Shown here in pieces: positions 35,870-44,491 of a stretch of DNA of 64,000 nt. Made by a program: the position numbers and the translations under genes. A model generated the notes under the pieces. That model worked only from the letters and a program-made list of their open reading frames with translations, searched no databases and was not told where the DNA came from. Source of the DNA: Thalassotalea sp. Sam97 (lineage in GTDB: Bacteria; Pseudomonadota; Gammaproteobacteria; Enterobacterales; Alteromonadaceae); the NCBI RefSeq assembly GCF_041379765.1, contig NZ_CP166919.1, positions 2,356,001-2,420,000 of the forward strand, read 5' to 3'. Each line of letters starts with the position of its first letter. The first letter of the stretch is position 1.

Positions 35870-35945
35870 TGGTGGACGGTACTGGGCTCGAACCAGTGAC
35901 CCCCGCCTTGTAAGGGCGGTGCTCTCCCAACTGAGCTAACCGTCC
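35870..35945 (-). tRNA. tRNA-Val (UAC), copy 6 (first transcribed)
   Basis: Identical to the other five copies and nearest to the promoter at 35962-35989. Its flanks (AACGA and TCGTT) differ from the others but are also complementary. Confidence 0.96.
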
Positions 35946-35961
35946 GTCGTTGTGGATGCGT

Positions 35962-35989
35962 ATTATAGGCAAGTCGGATTAAGAGTCAA
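35962..35989 (-). promoter_or_regulatory. Promoter of the tRNA-Val array
   Basis: On the minus strand TTGACT (35984-35989) and a perfect TATAAT (35962-35967) are 16 bases apart. The -10 is followed by ACGCATCC, a GC-containing discriminator of the kind seen at stringently controlled stable-RNA promoters. It lies about 17 bases before the first tRNA. Confidence 0.85.
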
Positions 35990-36382
35990 CACCAAGTTTC
36001 ATTTATTTTGAGATTATTTGTCTGTTCGAATATTTTTACAGCAAAGCTGATAAAAGATCGACTTTTTTGATGTTTTTTTATCCACCTCATGCAGCGAAAA
36101 ACATCAAAAAACCTTGGCGGATGTAAAAAAATATGTCTCCCATACTACGCCAAATTGCAGCCCCTCCGGCATCTGCGCCAGATATTGCAACCAAGATAGC
36201 AAGATTCATCTCAATTTCGCCAGTATTAACGAAACACATTTTGTTACAAGCCGGCTTGCTTAACCTACAACTTTTTAATGCGGTTATTGCGTCTAGTTAA
36301 GTAATTCAAATACGTGATTGGCTGTGCGCATACTCGATAGCTAATCAATAAAACATCACATGAATACAGATAGGATAGCAAC
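35990..36382. other. Gap with a 15-base A/T inverted repeat and no gene
   Basis: The only clear structure is at 36063-36111: TTTTTTGATGTTTTT and AAAAACATCAAAAAA are exact reverse complements around a 19-base loop, a terminator-like hairpin in both directions. No gene on either strand obviously ends here: the tRNA array starts to its left and the DUF3718-like gene starts to its right. I see nothing else supportable. Confidence 0.55.
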
Positions 36383-36736
36383 ATGAAAACGTTAACAACC
36401 CTTTGTGCATTAACCTTGGCTTCACTAATAAACACGGCAACAGCAGCACCAATGGACTCACATTTACACACCGCATTAGTTGATACGTGTAAATCGGCCA
36501 TCAGTAATAATACCTTACACTTTAAGCGCACGTTAAAGTCGTACCGTTTAAATGAGGCAACCATTGCCCATAACCTAGTGTGTAATGGTGAAAGTGTTAT
36601 CGATTTTGCCTCACGTCACAATGCTCATGAAATTGCGCTACGTCTAAGTGCTATTGTCGGCACGACCAGTATCACGGATCTTGCCCAAATAGAGACAGTG
36701 ACATATGAGGTTAGCTTTAATATTTCAGCCGAATAA
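36383..36736 (+). CDS. Small secreted DUF3718-like protein
   Basis: 117 residues with a signal peptide (MKTLTTLCALTLASLINTATA, cut after the Ala-rich end). The mature part has two cysteines in DTCKSAI and NLVCNGESVIDFASRHNA; the second stretch is typical of DUF3718 proteins of Alteromonadales, as I recall. Likely periplasmic with one disulfide. Function unknown. A weak AGGA precedes the ATG by about ten bases. Confidence 0.65.
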   Translation: MKTLTTLCALTLASLINTATAAPMDSHLHTALVDTCKSAISNNTLHFKRTLKSYRLNEATIAHNLVCNGESVIDFASRHNAHEIALRLSAIVGTTSITDLAQIETVTYEVSFNISAE

Positions 36737-36770
36737 ACAGCATTTCCTGGGTTTAATTACTTGGGTTTAA

Positions 36771-36992
36771 TTAGCTGGGTGTAAAATGTATCTTAATGGT
36801 AGATTTGGATTTTAATTCGTTACACCGCTTACAAAAGTAATTCAAAGCACCACAGGCTTGCAGTTTTTCAAGTGGTGCTTGGCATTTATCACAGTAGGCT
36901 TGTTGTCGATAATGTCGCTCGCAAGATTGACAAAAATAACCATCGCCATCCCATTCAAGATTTGCGTTACATTTTGGACAATTATTTTCCAT
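36771..36992 (-). CDS. Zinc-ribbon protein, YfgJ-like
   Basis: 73 residues from ATG 36992 (ATG 36995 and GTG 36998 also possible; AGG upstream fits the inner start best). Four CxxC pairs: CPKC, CQSC, CDKC and a final CKRC, making two zinc ribbons. The middle stretch APLEKLQACGALNYFC closely resembles E. coli YfgJ (DUF1407), a family of unknown role. Convergent with the DUF3718-like gene. Confidence 0.8.
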   Translation of the reverse strand: MENNCPKCNANLEWDGDGYFCQSCERHYRQQAYCDKCQAPLEKLQACGALNYFCKRCNELKSKSTIKIHFTPS

Positions 36993-37195
36993 CATCACAC
37001 CTATCAGCCGTCAGAGTTACTATGTGATAAATATATCAGCAGGTTTTGCAAAAGAATAAATATCTTATTGTCTATCAGCGTCCAGAGTTTATTCCTTCCC
37101 TAAATGCCTGCCGCCCTGCTCCCCTTCATGATACACTGTAGTTATTGCCAATTGATGCGTACTAAAAATTTGGTACCAAATAACCTGGACTGTGT

Positions 37196-37687
37196 ATGGA
37201 AATAGAAGTACTGGCCATAGAAATCGATCAAGAGCCTATTGAACTGTATAAATTGTTAAAAATTGCCAATCTGGTCGGCGGTGGTGGTGAAGCCAAGATG
37301 ATGATCAGTGAAGGTTACGTTTTTTTAAACGGCGAAGTAGAATTTCAAAAGCGCAAAAAAGTATACGCTGACGATATTGTCCAGTTTAACGGGGAAGCGA
37401 TAATGCCAATCCTAGCGGAGTACAGAGCATCCGGTATCGCCGGCCAAGAAAATACCATGCCGGCAGATCCGCGGCAAAATACCGAGCCGACAGCGTCACA
37501 GCAGACGGTGTTCGATGAAAATCCAACGGCTAAAAGCCAAGCCAAGCAACCTCAAGCGAATGCCTCGGCTCGTCGAAAAAATGATAAACGCCAGCAAAAC
37601 AAATCGACGAACAACAAGAACGCCTCATCTTCAGGCAAAGGCAGCAGTAAAGACAAACGCACAGGTCGCAAATCAATTACTTTTTAA
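37196..37687 (+). CDS. S4-domain RNA-binding protein (YbcJ-like) with basic tail
   Basis: 163 residues. The first 75 form an S4 domain: LYKLLKIANLVGGGGEAKMMISEGYVFLNGE, with the conserved LNG loop, then RKKVYADDIV. This is YbcJ-like, and E. coli YbcJ is only about 70 residues. Here a low-complexity tail rich in Gln, Lys, Ser and Asn follows (KNDKRQQNKSTNNKNASSSG), likely disordered and RNA-binding. No clear ribosome site; the ATG lies in TGTGTATGG. Confidence 0.82.
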   Translation: MEIEVLAIEIDQEPIELYKLLKIANLVGGGGEAKMMISEGYVFLNGEVEFQKRKKVYADDIVQFNGEAIMPILAEYRASGIAGQENTMPADPRQNTEPTASQQTVFDENPTAKSQAKQPQANASARRKNDKRQQNKSTNNKNASSSGKGSSKDKRTGRKSITF

Positions 37688-37711
37688 ACAGGCTGACATG
37701 TAGGGGGAAAC

Positions 37712-38245
37712 ATGAGCAATATTGTTTTCATTGCCACGTCACTCGATGGTTATATCGCCGATAAAAACAATGACATTCAGTGGTTGAATAATATCGACAA
37801 CCCCAACGGCGATGACATGGGTTTTGCTGCTCATATGGAAAAAGTCGATGCGATAGTGATGGGCCGCAATACGTTTGAGTTGGTCGCGAGCTTTGCAGGC
37901 CAGTGGCCCTACACAAAAAAAGTCTTTGTTTTGTCGAATTCACTCACCGAGCTTGCCCCACGTTTTAACGATAAAGCCGAGTTAATCCATGGCTCAGTTA
38001 AGAACATTGTCAGCACCCTACATAAGCGCGGTTATAAGAATCTATATATTGATGGCGGCAACACCATTCAACAATTTTTAGCCGATGATTTAATTGATGA
38101 GATGATCATTACCACCATCCCAATATTATTAGGTGGTGGTATTGCTCTGTTTGCCGATTTAGCAACACCTCTGACATTCAAACATATCAAAGCAGACCGC
38201 TACCTTGATGCGATCATTCAAAATCATTATCGTCGGGTGCGCTAA
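37712..38245 (+). CDS. Dihydrofolate reductase-fold (RibD C-terminal) protein
   Basis: 177 residues behind GGGGGAA. Fold markers: IATSLDGYIADKNNDIQWL at the N-terminus, AIVMGRNTFE, KVFVLSN, YIDGGNTIQQFL and the end IPILLGGGIALF. This small family (YwjB/YyaP type) shares the RibD reductase/DHFR fold, but the substrate is generally unknown; it is not the essential DHFR. It lies 24 bases after the S4 gene on the same strand and may be co-transcribed. Confidence 0.85.
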   Translation: MSNIVFIATSLDGYIADKNNDIQWLNNIDNPNGDDMGFAAHMEKVDAIVMGRNTFELVASFAGQWPYTKKVFVLSNSLTELAPRFNDKAELIHGSVKNIVSTLHKRGYKNLYIDGGNTIQQFLADDLIDEMIITTIPILLGGGIALFADLATPLTFKHIKADRYLDAIIQNHYRRVR

Positions 38246-38262
38246 GTGATTTTGCGCAACGC

Positions 38263-38745
38263 TTATAACGCTTTTTCCCAGAACTCCGCTTTGCCTAGCT
38301 TAGGATCTAACTCATAGCCATTAAAGCCAAATTTAATATAGCTTGCTTTGGCAACAGAATTTCCTTCTAAAACTTCTAGGGTAAGTTTGCAGCAGCCCTT
38401 ATCTTTGGCGACTTGTTCTGCAAATGCCAACATCTGATGGCTCAACTTCATACCGCGATACTCTGGCAACACCGCTAAATCATGAATGTTTAATAACGGT
38501 TTGGCTTTAAACGTTGAAAACCCCTGCACGCAATTACAAATGCCGGCAGGCTTATTATCAACGTAACATAAAATACTCAATACACTTGGGTTATGTTGCA
38601 TCGCCGCAATTAAATGGTCTTTGGTATATTGTGATAATGGCGCATCGCCGCCCATCGGGTCATTTGCGTATGACTCAAGTAACATTAATAAATCTTGCTG
38701 ATGTTGTTCATCGTTTAAATCAGCGATGAGTAAGGTAACAGACAT
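38263..38745 (-). CDS. GNAT N-acetyltransferase
   Basis: 160 residues. The acetyl-CoA site is in IHDLAVLPEYRGMKLSHQML (motif A, RGxxxS variant of Q/RxxGxG/A), followed by LTLEVLEGNSVAKASYIKFGF (motif B). Cytoplasmic, substrate unknown; could acetylate a small amine or a protein N-terminus. Convergent with the reductase-fold gene. Confidence 0.83.
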   Translation of the reverse strand: MSVTLLIADLNDEQHQQDLLMLLESYANDPMGGDAPLSQYTKDHLIAAMQHNPSVLSILCYVDNKPAGICNCVQGFSTFKAKPLLNIHDLAVLPEYRGMKLSHQMLAFAEQVAKDKGCCKLTLEVLEGNSVAKASYIKFGFNGYELDPKLGKAEFWEKAL

Positions 38746-38965
38746 AACACCTCTTTAACACTGTCGGTAAAATTAGGCAGACTACCCAAGCCAGATAAAT
38801 TATTCAATGAATATCGGCTATTACCCTCAGGTAACCAATAATTATGCTTAAGCAGACACTTGTGATCACTAAGACAACACCGAGCCCTATTTACATTCAC
38901 TTAACATTGTGAATATAATTTACTCTCCCTGCTCACATTTCACACAACAAAAAGGTTTGGCGAAT

Positions 38966-39262
38966 ATGGAAAGATTGAAGGAAGCACAACAACGTGTATT
39001 AGAGCTGTACTCAGAATATGCTGAGCAATTAAATATCCGAGATAAAGTGTTAGACATTGATGATGTCAACGCAATCGAAAAAGCATTCAATGCTGTCTAT
39101 CAAAAAGATGCTTTTGCGACGCGCACCAAAACCCGCTTCCCTCGCACGCTAACCCAAAACCTGCGCACCGCTTTTGCCGATTTATTGTTACTGATGGATG
39201 GTAAAGACATCAAACAGATGAAACATAATAAAAACAAAAGTCAGGAAGAGGAAGAAGAGTAA
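38966..39262 (+). CDS. Hypothetical 98-residue charged protein
   Basis: Start ATG 38966 (AAAGG upstream); the frame is open from 38909 but the earlier part looks untranslated. Predicted mostly helical (MERLKEAQQRVLELYSEYAEQL, NAIEKAFNAVYQKDAF), ending in a Lys-rich and then Glu-rich tail. No transmembrane segment or signal. I do not recognise the family. A 7-base hairpin (CGTGGTG/CACCACG, 39281-39307) follows without a T-tract. Confidence 0.6.
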   Translation: MERLKEAQQRVLELYSEYAEQLNIRDKVLDIDDVNAIEKAFNAVYQKDAFATRTKTRFPRTLTQNLRTAFADLLLLMDGKDIKQMKHNKNKSQEEEEE

Positions 39263-39425
39263 ATTACCAGTCAATATCACCGTGGTGTTAACTTTCATAG
39301 CACCACGATTCAGACAACCGAATTCATTTAATACGGGCGAGAGCCTTTAACCGCTGCATCGCACATTCATTCAGTAGATGATAGGCACTATCTATTTAAT
39401 CTATATAAAAGCCTAGTGATCGCGA

Positions 39426-40430
39426 TTAAAGCATGAACAATGCGATACCAATGGCGATAAATACCGCAAAAAACAGCGACTGAGTCGTTAACAAGATAAC
39501 CGGTTTCCACCCGACCGAAGCTATTTGTTTTAATGAAGTCTTAGCGCCAATTGCGGCTATGGACACCACCAAACACCATGACGAAACTTGCTTGCACAGC
39601 TCAACAATGGCCGCGGGAATGACGCCAAGATTATTGAGTAGCGCCAATACAAAAAAACCGATCAAAAAAGCGGGGACATAACTGGCAATGCTCCCTTGCA
39701 TTTGCGAATCGCGCTCTTTAAACACTACATAAATGATCATAACGATAGGCAACAATAACGTTACCCGTAGCAATTTAATATAGGTTGCTATATCGCCTGT
39801 TTCAGGTGAAATGGAATAGCCCGCAGCTACAACCTGAGCAACATCATGTATCGAACCGCCAATAAACACCCCGGCTAAATCGTTTGGTAAACCAATAAAG
39901 GTAACAAGGACAGGGTACAACACCATTGCTACCGTACCAACCGTTGTTACCGTAACCACTACCAAGGCAAACATGTTTTCTTCAACGGCTTTTTTTGGTA
40001 ACACGGTGGCTATCGCCGCTGCTGCAGATACACCGCACACAGCCACGCTACCACTCGATAGCACACCACTAGCCCTTGATAAACCGAGGCCTCGAGCGAG
40101 CATCACGCCAAATATCATGGTAAACACCATGCCACTGATAATGATCAGTGGTGCCGTAACACCGAGCGACACAACATCTGCAAATGCAATGCGTACCCCT
40201 AATAACGCCACGGCAAATCGCAGTAAAGTACGCGAGCAAAAATCAATTCCGCGTTGATGCGTTGGTGACTCATAAAGAAAGTGCAACCCCAATCCCATGA
40301 GTAACGCAAATAACATCACAGGTGCATCATAGTGCGAAGCGAGTGCTCCTGCGGCAATCGCGATAACCACGCTGATGGCAATACCTGAGTAGTAGTTTTT
40401 GCAAAGCTCAATAACGGGTGTTAACTGCAT
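39426..40430 (-). CDS. yeiH: YeiH family (UPF0324) putative anion exporter
   Basis: 334 residues with about ten hydrophobic segments. Family stretches: FALLMGLGLHFLYESPTHQRGIDF, LLRFAVALLGVRIAF, SGSVAVCGVSAAAAIATVLP and GVFIGGSIHDVAQVVAAGY. Known from many bacteria, sometimes called a putative sulfate exporter; transport activity is not well established. The gene stands alone after the terminator of the acyl-CoA dehydrogenase gene. Confidence 0.88.
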   Translation of the reverse strand: MQLTPVIELCKNYYSGIAISVVIAIAAGALASHYDAPVMLFALLMGLGLHFLYESPTHQRGIDFCSRTLLRFAVALLGVRIAFADVVSLGVTAPLIIISGMVFTMIFGVMLARGLGLSRASGVLSSGSVAVCGVSAAAAIATVLPKKAVEENMFALVVVTVTTVGTVAMVLYPVLVTFIGLPNDLAGVFIGGSIHDVAQVVAAGYSISPETGDIATYIKLLRVTLLLPIVMIIYVVFKERDSQMQGSIASYVPAFLIGFFVLALLNNLGVIPAAIVELCKQVSSWCLVVSIAAIGAKTSLKQIASVGWKPVILLTTQSLFFAVFIAIGIALFML

Positions 40431-40481
40431 TATGGTGAGTCCAAAGTTTTTATAACAAGATTAGGAAATATTATGCCTAAA

Positions 40482-40505
40482 AAAGCCGGCATATAAACCG
40501 GTTTT
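40482..40505 (-). terminator. Terminator downstream of the acyl-CoA dehydrogenase gene
   Basis: On the minus strand AAAACCGG pairs with CCGGCTTT (one G-T wobble) and runs into TTTTTTAGG. It lies about 285 bases past the dehydrogenase stop and 52 bases before the yeiH start, so the repeat at 40585-40710 falls inside the 3' untranslated region. Confidence 0.65.
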
Positions 40506-40584
40506 GGTGACATTAGGGGATGTTGATCTTTGCTGTATGTTTTTGCAGCTGTTTGGTGAGTATTTTTCCAAGGCAGCGCTTATG

Positions 40585-40710
40585 AAGTGTGGTTATTCCA
40601 CATGAATAAGTTATAACCCACTAAAAATATTCAATAAACGTTGCCCTACGGATTCGTTTAAAAGGTATTTTCTCATTGTTGCACCTCATTCGTATGGAAT
40701 AACCATACTT
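40585..40710. repeat. 126-base element with terminal inverted, self-palindromic repeats
   Basis: The left arm 40585-40607 and the right arm 40688-40710 are inverted copies matching at 20 of 23 positions. Each arm is itself a hairpin (TGTGG-TTATT-CCACA; TATGG-AATAA-CCATA). The 80 bases between carry no gene. The layout resembles a REP/MITE-like palindromic element. No second copy is in the window. The remainder of the 40431-40789 gap holds the terminator at 40482-40505 and nothing else I can support. Confidence 0.6.
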
Positions 40711-40789
40711 TTCTCACTGCGCATCGATTAAATCCCTTTTAAATTCGAACAAAATCTATACCTCAAAGAGCAACAGCCCCTAGTGTATA

Positions 40790-41938
40790 TTACCTTAATA
40801 TATCTCTGGCGATAATGACTTTTTGAATTTCACTGGTACCTTCGTAAATTGAAGTTATTCGCACATCTCGGGCCATGCGCTCTAGTGGGTATTCTCGAAT
40901 GTAACCGGCACCCCCCAGCAGTTGCTGCGCGTCGTAGACTGCCTTATTAGCTTTTTCTGCTGAATATAGCTTAGCCATCGATGCCGAGGTACCAAACGCT
41001 TTGCCTTGTTCTTTTAAACACGCCGCTTGCATAATCAGTAAGCGAGCCGCTTCCATCTCCGTGTAGCGTTCCGCTAACATCCATTGAACACCTTGAAATT
41101 GGCTAATTGAAGTACCAAACTGTTGACGCTCTTTGACGTAATCCGTGGCGTAATCGAGCGCAGCTAAGCCAATACCTAGCGCCAGTGAACCAATACCAAT
41201 ACGACCACCAGCTAATTCGCCAACAGCAATGGCAAAACCACGATTCTCTTCCCCTAACAATGCCGATGCTGGTACACGGCAATTATCAAAATGAACTTCA
41301 TTGGTTGGCGAGGCGTGCTGGCCCATTTTATCTTCACTTTTACCAATCGTTACGCCTTTGGTATCGGCATCAAGTAAAAAGCATGAAATGCCTTTGCCTT
41401 TTTTTGCTTGCGGATCTGTGACTGCCCATACCACAAAACAGCCGGCAAACTCGCCACTGGTAATATAAATTTTTGAGCCGTTTAGAATATAATCATCACC
41501 ATCTTTAACGGCGGTTGTACGCATACCCGCAGGATCCGAGCCTGCGCCAGATTCAGTTAAACAAAAACCGCCAGCTAAATAATCACCCGAACAAATCTTT
41601 GGTAGGTAATATTGCTTTTGTTGTTCACTGCCTACGGCTTGGATAACCTCTGCCACCATATTGGTAACCGACGTGGTAACCGCTGTTGATGCACAGGCTT
41701 TGGCAAGCTCAGTGATAGCGAGAGAAAAAGCGACAACACCGGCTTCGACACCACCGTACTCGGCTTTTATATTCAGCCCCATAAAGCCTAATTCTGCGAG
41801 TTGACGAATATTATTTTTAAACGTCGCTTGATCTTTTGTACGGTCAAGCTCAGCAGCAACGGGAGCCAGTTCAGACTCGGCAAATTTTTTCGCCATGTCT
41901 TGGATCATCATTTGTTCTTCTGTTAGTGCAATATGCAT
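40790..41938 (-). CDS. Acyl-CoA dehydrogenase (short/medium-chain type)
   Basis: 382 residues from ATG 41938 (the open frame starts 13 codons earlier). FAD flavoprotein motifs: GGFCLTESGAGSDPAGMRTTA, the KIYITSGEFA segment, the C-terminal GGAGYIREYPLERMARDVRI, and the catalytic Glu in IYEGTSEIQ. It introduces the double bond in beta-oxidation of acyl-CoA, or acts in branched-chain amino acid breakdown; the motifs do not separate these. No FadR-type box is visible before it. Single gene. Confidence 0.9.
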   Translation of the reverse strand: MHIALTEEQMMIQDMAKKFAESELAPVAAELDRTKDQATFKNNIRQLAELGFMGLNIKAEYGGVEAGVVAFSLAITELAKACASTAVTTSVTNMVAEVIQAVGSEQQKQYYLPKICSGDYLAGGFCLTESGAGSDPAGMRTTAVKDGDDYILNGSKIYITSGEFAGCFVVWAVTDPQAKKGKGISCFLLDADTKGVTIGKSEDKMGQHASPTNEVHFDNCRVPASALLGEENRGFAIAVGELAGGRIGIGSLALGIGLAALDYATDYVKERQQFGTSISQFQGVQWMLAERYTEMEAARLLIMQAACLKEQGKAFGTSASMAKLYSAEKANKAVYDAQQLLGGAGYIREYPLERMARDVRITSIYEGTSEIQKVIIARDILR

Positions 41939-42119
41939 TTTGATATTCCGGTTGTAAAACTTGTCGCAACCATACAAAACTCAACGCCATTTAGCTATTA
42001 GGCGCAGTGTTTTTTAACGTTCAATTATGAGGGCCAGTGTATGCGAATTTTGACAGTGACGATGAAAAGGACCAGGCTATGATCGATAACAACGATTAGA
42101 TTAAGCTAAATAACGAACA

Positions 42120-42150
42120 AGCAGAACAACGAGTACGGCACTGTTCTGCT
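42120..42150 (-). terminator. Hairpin downstream of aroC
   Basis: AGCAGAACA and TGTTCTGCT form a perfect 9-base stem with a 13-base loop, 28 bases past the aroC stop. The following sequence on the minus strand (TTGTTCGTTATTTAG) is only mildly T-rich. Confidence 0.4.
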
Positions 42151-42177
42151 CGTAAGGTGGTAAATAAATAAGATGGA

Positions 42178-43266
42178 TTATTCAACAATAGGCGTTGAGC
42201 AAGCCACATCGCCATTTTGTGCTCTATGACGCAAGTAATGATCCATTATGGTGATAGCCACCATGGCTTCGGCGATAGGCACGGCACGGATACCCACGCA
42301 CGGATCGTGTCGCCCACGCGTAATGATATCTGTTGGCTGACCATCGACATTAATGGTTTTACCCGACACACCAATGCTTGAAGTTGGTTTCAAACAAATA
42401 TTCGCAACCAAATCCTGCCCTGAAGATATACCGCCAAGCACACCGCCGGCTGAATTTGTTAAAAATCCATCAGGGGTTATTTCGTCACGATGCTCCGAGC
42501 CTTTTTGATTGATACAAGCAAAGCCATCGCCAATTTCGACGCCCTTGACCGCATTAATACTCATTAAGGCATGAGCAATGTCCGCATCGAATCGGTCAAA
42601 AACAGGCTCCCCTAGCCCAACTGGCATATTACGCGCCACAACCTTAACGCCTGCGCCAATCGAGTTCTTCTCGCGCAAAATACCGCGCAACAGTTCATCA
42701 AGGGCATCTAATTTGCTGCTATCAGGAAAAAAGAAGGGGTTATTTTCAACTTCAGACCAATCGTACTGCTCTGCAACGATATCGCCAATTTGATATACGC
42801 AAGCATTGATTTCGATACCAAGCTTTTGTTTTAAATACTTTTTAGCAATCGCACCAGCAGCAACACGCATCGCTGTTTCTCGAGCAGAGGAACGGCCACC
42901 ACCACGGTGATCACGAATGCCATACTTTTGCAGATAGGTATAGTCGGCATGACCTGGACGGAAACTTTGCGCTATCTCGCCGTAATCTTTTGAGCGTTGA
43001 TCGGTATTCTCAATCAGTAAACCAATTGGCGTGCCCGTTGTTTTTCCTTCAAAGGTTCCAGATAATATCTTAACCATATCGGCTTCACGACGAGCAGTGG
43101 TATAACGAGATGAGCCAGGTTTGCGACGATCTAAATCAATTTGTAAATCTTGCTCTGATAACTCAATACCCGGTGGACAGCCATCAATAATAGCGCCCAA
43201 TGCCAGCCCGTGGCTTTCGCCAAACGTGGTGACGCGAAATAAGTTACCAATCGTATTACCTGCCAT
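42178..43266 (-). CDS. aroC: Chorismate synthase
   Basis: 362 residues. Uses reduced FMN to convert EPSP to chorismate, the last common step of the aromatic pathway. Signatures: RVTTFGESHGLALGAIIDGCPPG at the N-terminus, DHRGGGRSSARETAMRVAAGAIA in the middle, and RGRHDPCVGIRAVPIAEAM near the end. prmB lies 26 bases upstream on the same strand, the common gammaproteobacterial order prmB-aroC, so both are probably co-transcribed. Confidence 0.96.
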   Translation of the reverse strand: MAGNTIGNLFRVTTFGESHGLALGAIIDGCPPGIELSEQDLQIDLDRRKPGSSRYTTARREADMVKILSGTFEGKTTGTPIGLLIENTDQRSKDYGEIAQSFRPGHADYTYLQKYGIRDHRGGGRSSARETAMRVAAGAIAKKYLKQKLGIEINACVYQIGDIVAEQYDWSEVENNPFFFPDSSKLDALDELLRGILREKNSIGAGVKVVARNMPVGLGEPVFDRFDADIAHALMSINAVKGVEIGDGFACINQKGSEHRDEITPDGFLTNSAGGVLGGISSGQDLVANICLKPTSSIGVSGKTINVDGQPTDIITRGRHDPCVGIRAVPIAEAMVAITIMDHYLRHRAQNGDVACSTPIVE

Positions 43267-43292
43267 ATTATTTTTCTCGTTTTGATGTACTG

Positions 43293-44225
43293 TTATGCAA
43301 TTGCTTGTTGAAACAACGGCTGATGTTGAATTAATTGTGATTTGCTTAGTTTAAACACACCAAGGCCACCATTGGCAAATTCTAACCATTGAAAATCAAC
43401 ATCGGGGAATTGCTCACTTAGCTGCAACATTGAATTACCCACTTCACAAATAAGTACACCGTCATCGGTTAAATGATCTGCAGCTTGCGCCAGTATTTGA
43501 CGAGTAATATCAAGTCCATCGCTACCACTACCTAGGCCCATTTCAGGCTCATGATGAAATTCTTCCGGCATATCTGCGATATCTTCCGCGTCAACGTACG
43601 GTGGGTTAGTGACAATTAAATCATAACGCTGCCCTTTGATGGCCTCGAACAAGTCTGATTGAATAGGTCTAACATATTCAGACAATTCATGGTTATGAAT
43701 ATTAACTTGGGCAACGGCTAAGGCATCTTCGGACAAATCAACGGCATCCACTTGAGCCTCATCAAAGGCATAAGCACAGGCAATGGCAATACAGCCGCTA
43801 CCAGTACACAAGTCCAAAATCGTCTTAGGCTCGGTGTCTAATAATCCACAAAAACGATTTTCGATTAACTCACCAATCGGCGAACGTGGCACCAGTACTC
43901 TGTCGTCGACATAAAATGGTAAACCTGTAAAATAAGCCAAGTTAGTTAAGTACGCAGCGGGGATACGCTCATCAATGCGACGTAAAAATAGGTCGATAAG
44001 CTGTTGTTTTTCGGTTTTTGTTAACCGAGTTTGCATGATGCCATCGCCAATATTGGCGGGCAGGTGCAAGCTATACAACGTCAATGCAACCGCTTCATCC
44101 CATGCATTATCGCTACCATGGCCATAAAACAAATCCGCTTCATTAAATCGGCTTACCCCCCAGCGCAAAAAATCATGAATGGTATGCAAGTCTTCAATGA
44201 CTTCTTTGACATTAACGTTTAACAA
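43293..44225 (-). CDS. prmB: Ribosomal protein uL3 glutamine methyltransferase
   Basis: 310 residues from a TTG start with AGGAG six bases upstream. SAM-binding motif ILDLCTGSGCIAIAC near 136-150 and the catalytic NPPY at 207-210 identify an N5-glutamine methyltransferase. The N-terminal helical domain (DLFYGHGSDNAWDEAVAL) and the adjacent aroC and smrB point to PrmB, which modifies 50S protein L3, rather than PrmC, which modifies release factors. Confidence 0.92.
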   Translation of the reverse strand: MLNVNVKEVIEDLHTIHDFLRWGVSRFNEADLFYGHGSDNAWDEAVALTLYSLHLPANIGDGIMQTRLTKTEKQQLIDLFLRRIDERIPAAYLTNLAYFTGLPFYVDDRVLVPRSPIGELIENRFCGLLDTEPKTILDLCTGSGCIAIACAYAFDEAQVDAVDLSEDALAVAQVNIHNHELSEYVRPIQSDLFEAIKGQRYDLIVTNPPYVDAEDIADMPEEFHHEPEMGLGSGSDGLDITRQILAQAADHLTDDGVLICEVGNSMLQLSEQFPDVDFQWLEFANGGLGVFKLSKSQLIQHQPLFQQAIA

Positions 44226-44491
44226 AGGAAACTCCTAAAAGCATGATAAATGGATGATATACGGCGTGATAAAAGGCTCACGAATATAGCCAACACTATA
44301 TACTAATTACTCAGTGCTGTTGATGACTACTCGTTAATTTTACAATAATTTAGGTGAAGGTATACCGATAGACCGTTTTTTACCGATAAAAATATCTTAA
44401 CGCCCTAAAACCCGATAAGGCACATCACGATACTCCCCCTTTGAGCCATCGCTTATTGCTATGTTTTTGCCTTAAAAAAAGATACACTTTA

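Larger units (their letters stand above)
35433..35880. repeat. Tandem duplication of a two-tRNA unit (2 x 224 bases)
   Basis: Copies 2-3 and copies 4-5 are spaced identically (starts 35433 and 35657, 224 apart). The spacers after copies 2 and 4 differ at only a few bases over 31 (TCAAGTAACGCAAGTATTAG versus TCAAGTAACGTAAGTATAAT). The spacers before copies 2 and 4 share TTAACACTTGA. This points to duplication of a two-tRNA block followed by slight divergence in the spacers only. Confidence 0.8.

Noticed and set aside
35433..35945. Regularly spaced repeats resembling a CRISPR array
   Set aside because: The repeated unit is a full tRNA-Val with CCA, spacers are themselves repeated, and no cas gene is present.
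35206..35972. Three minus-strand open frames repeating a GEHRPYKAGVTGSSPVPST-like peptide
   Set aside because: They are translations of the tandem tRNA-Val genes, a well-known false protein; no ribosome sites and they cover the tRNAs exactly.
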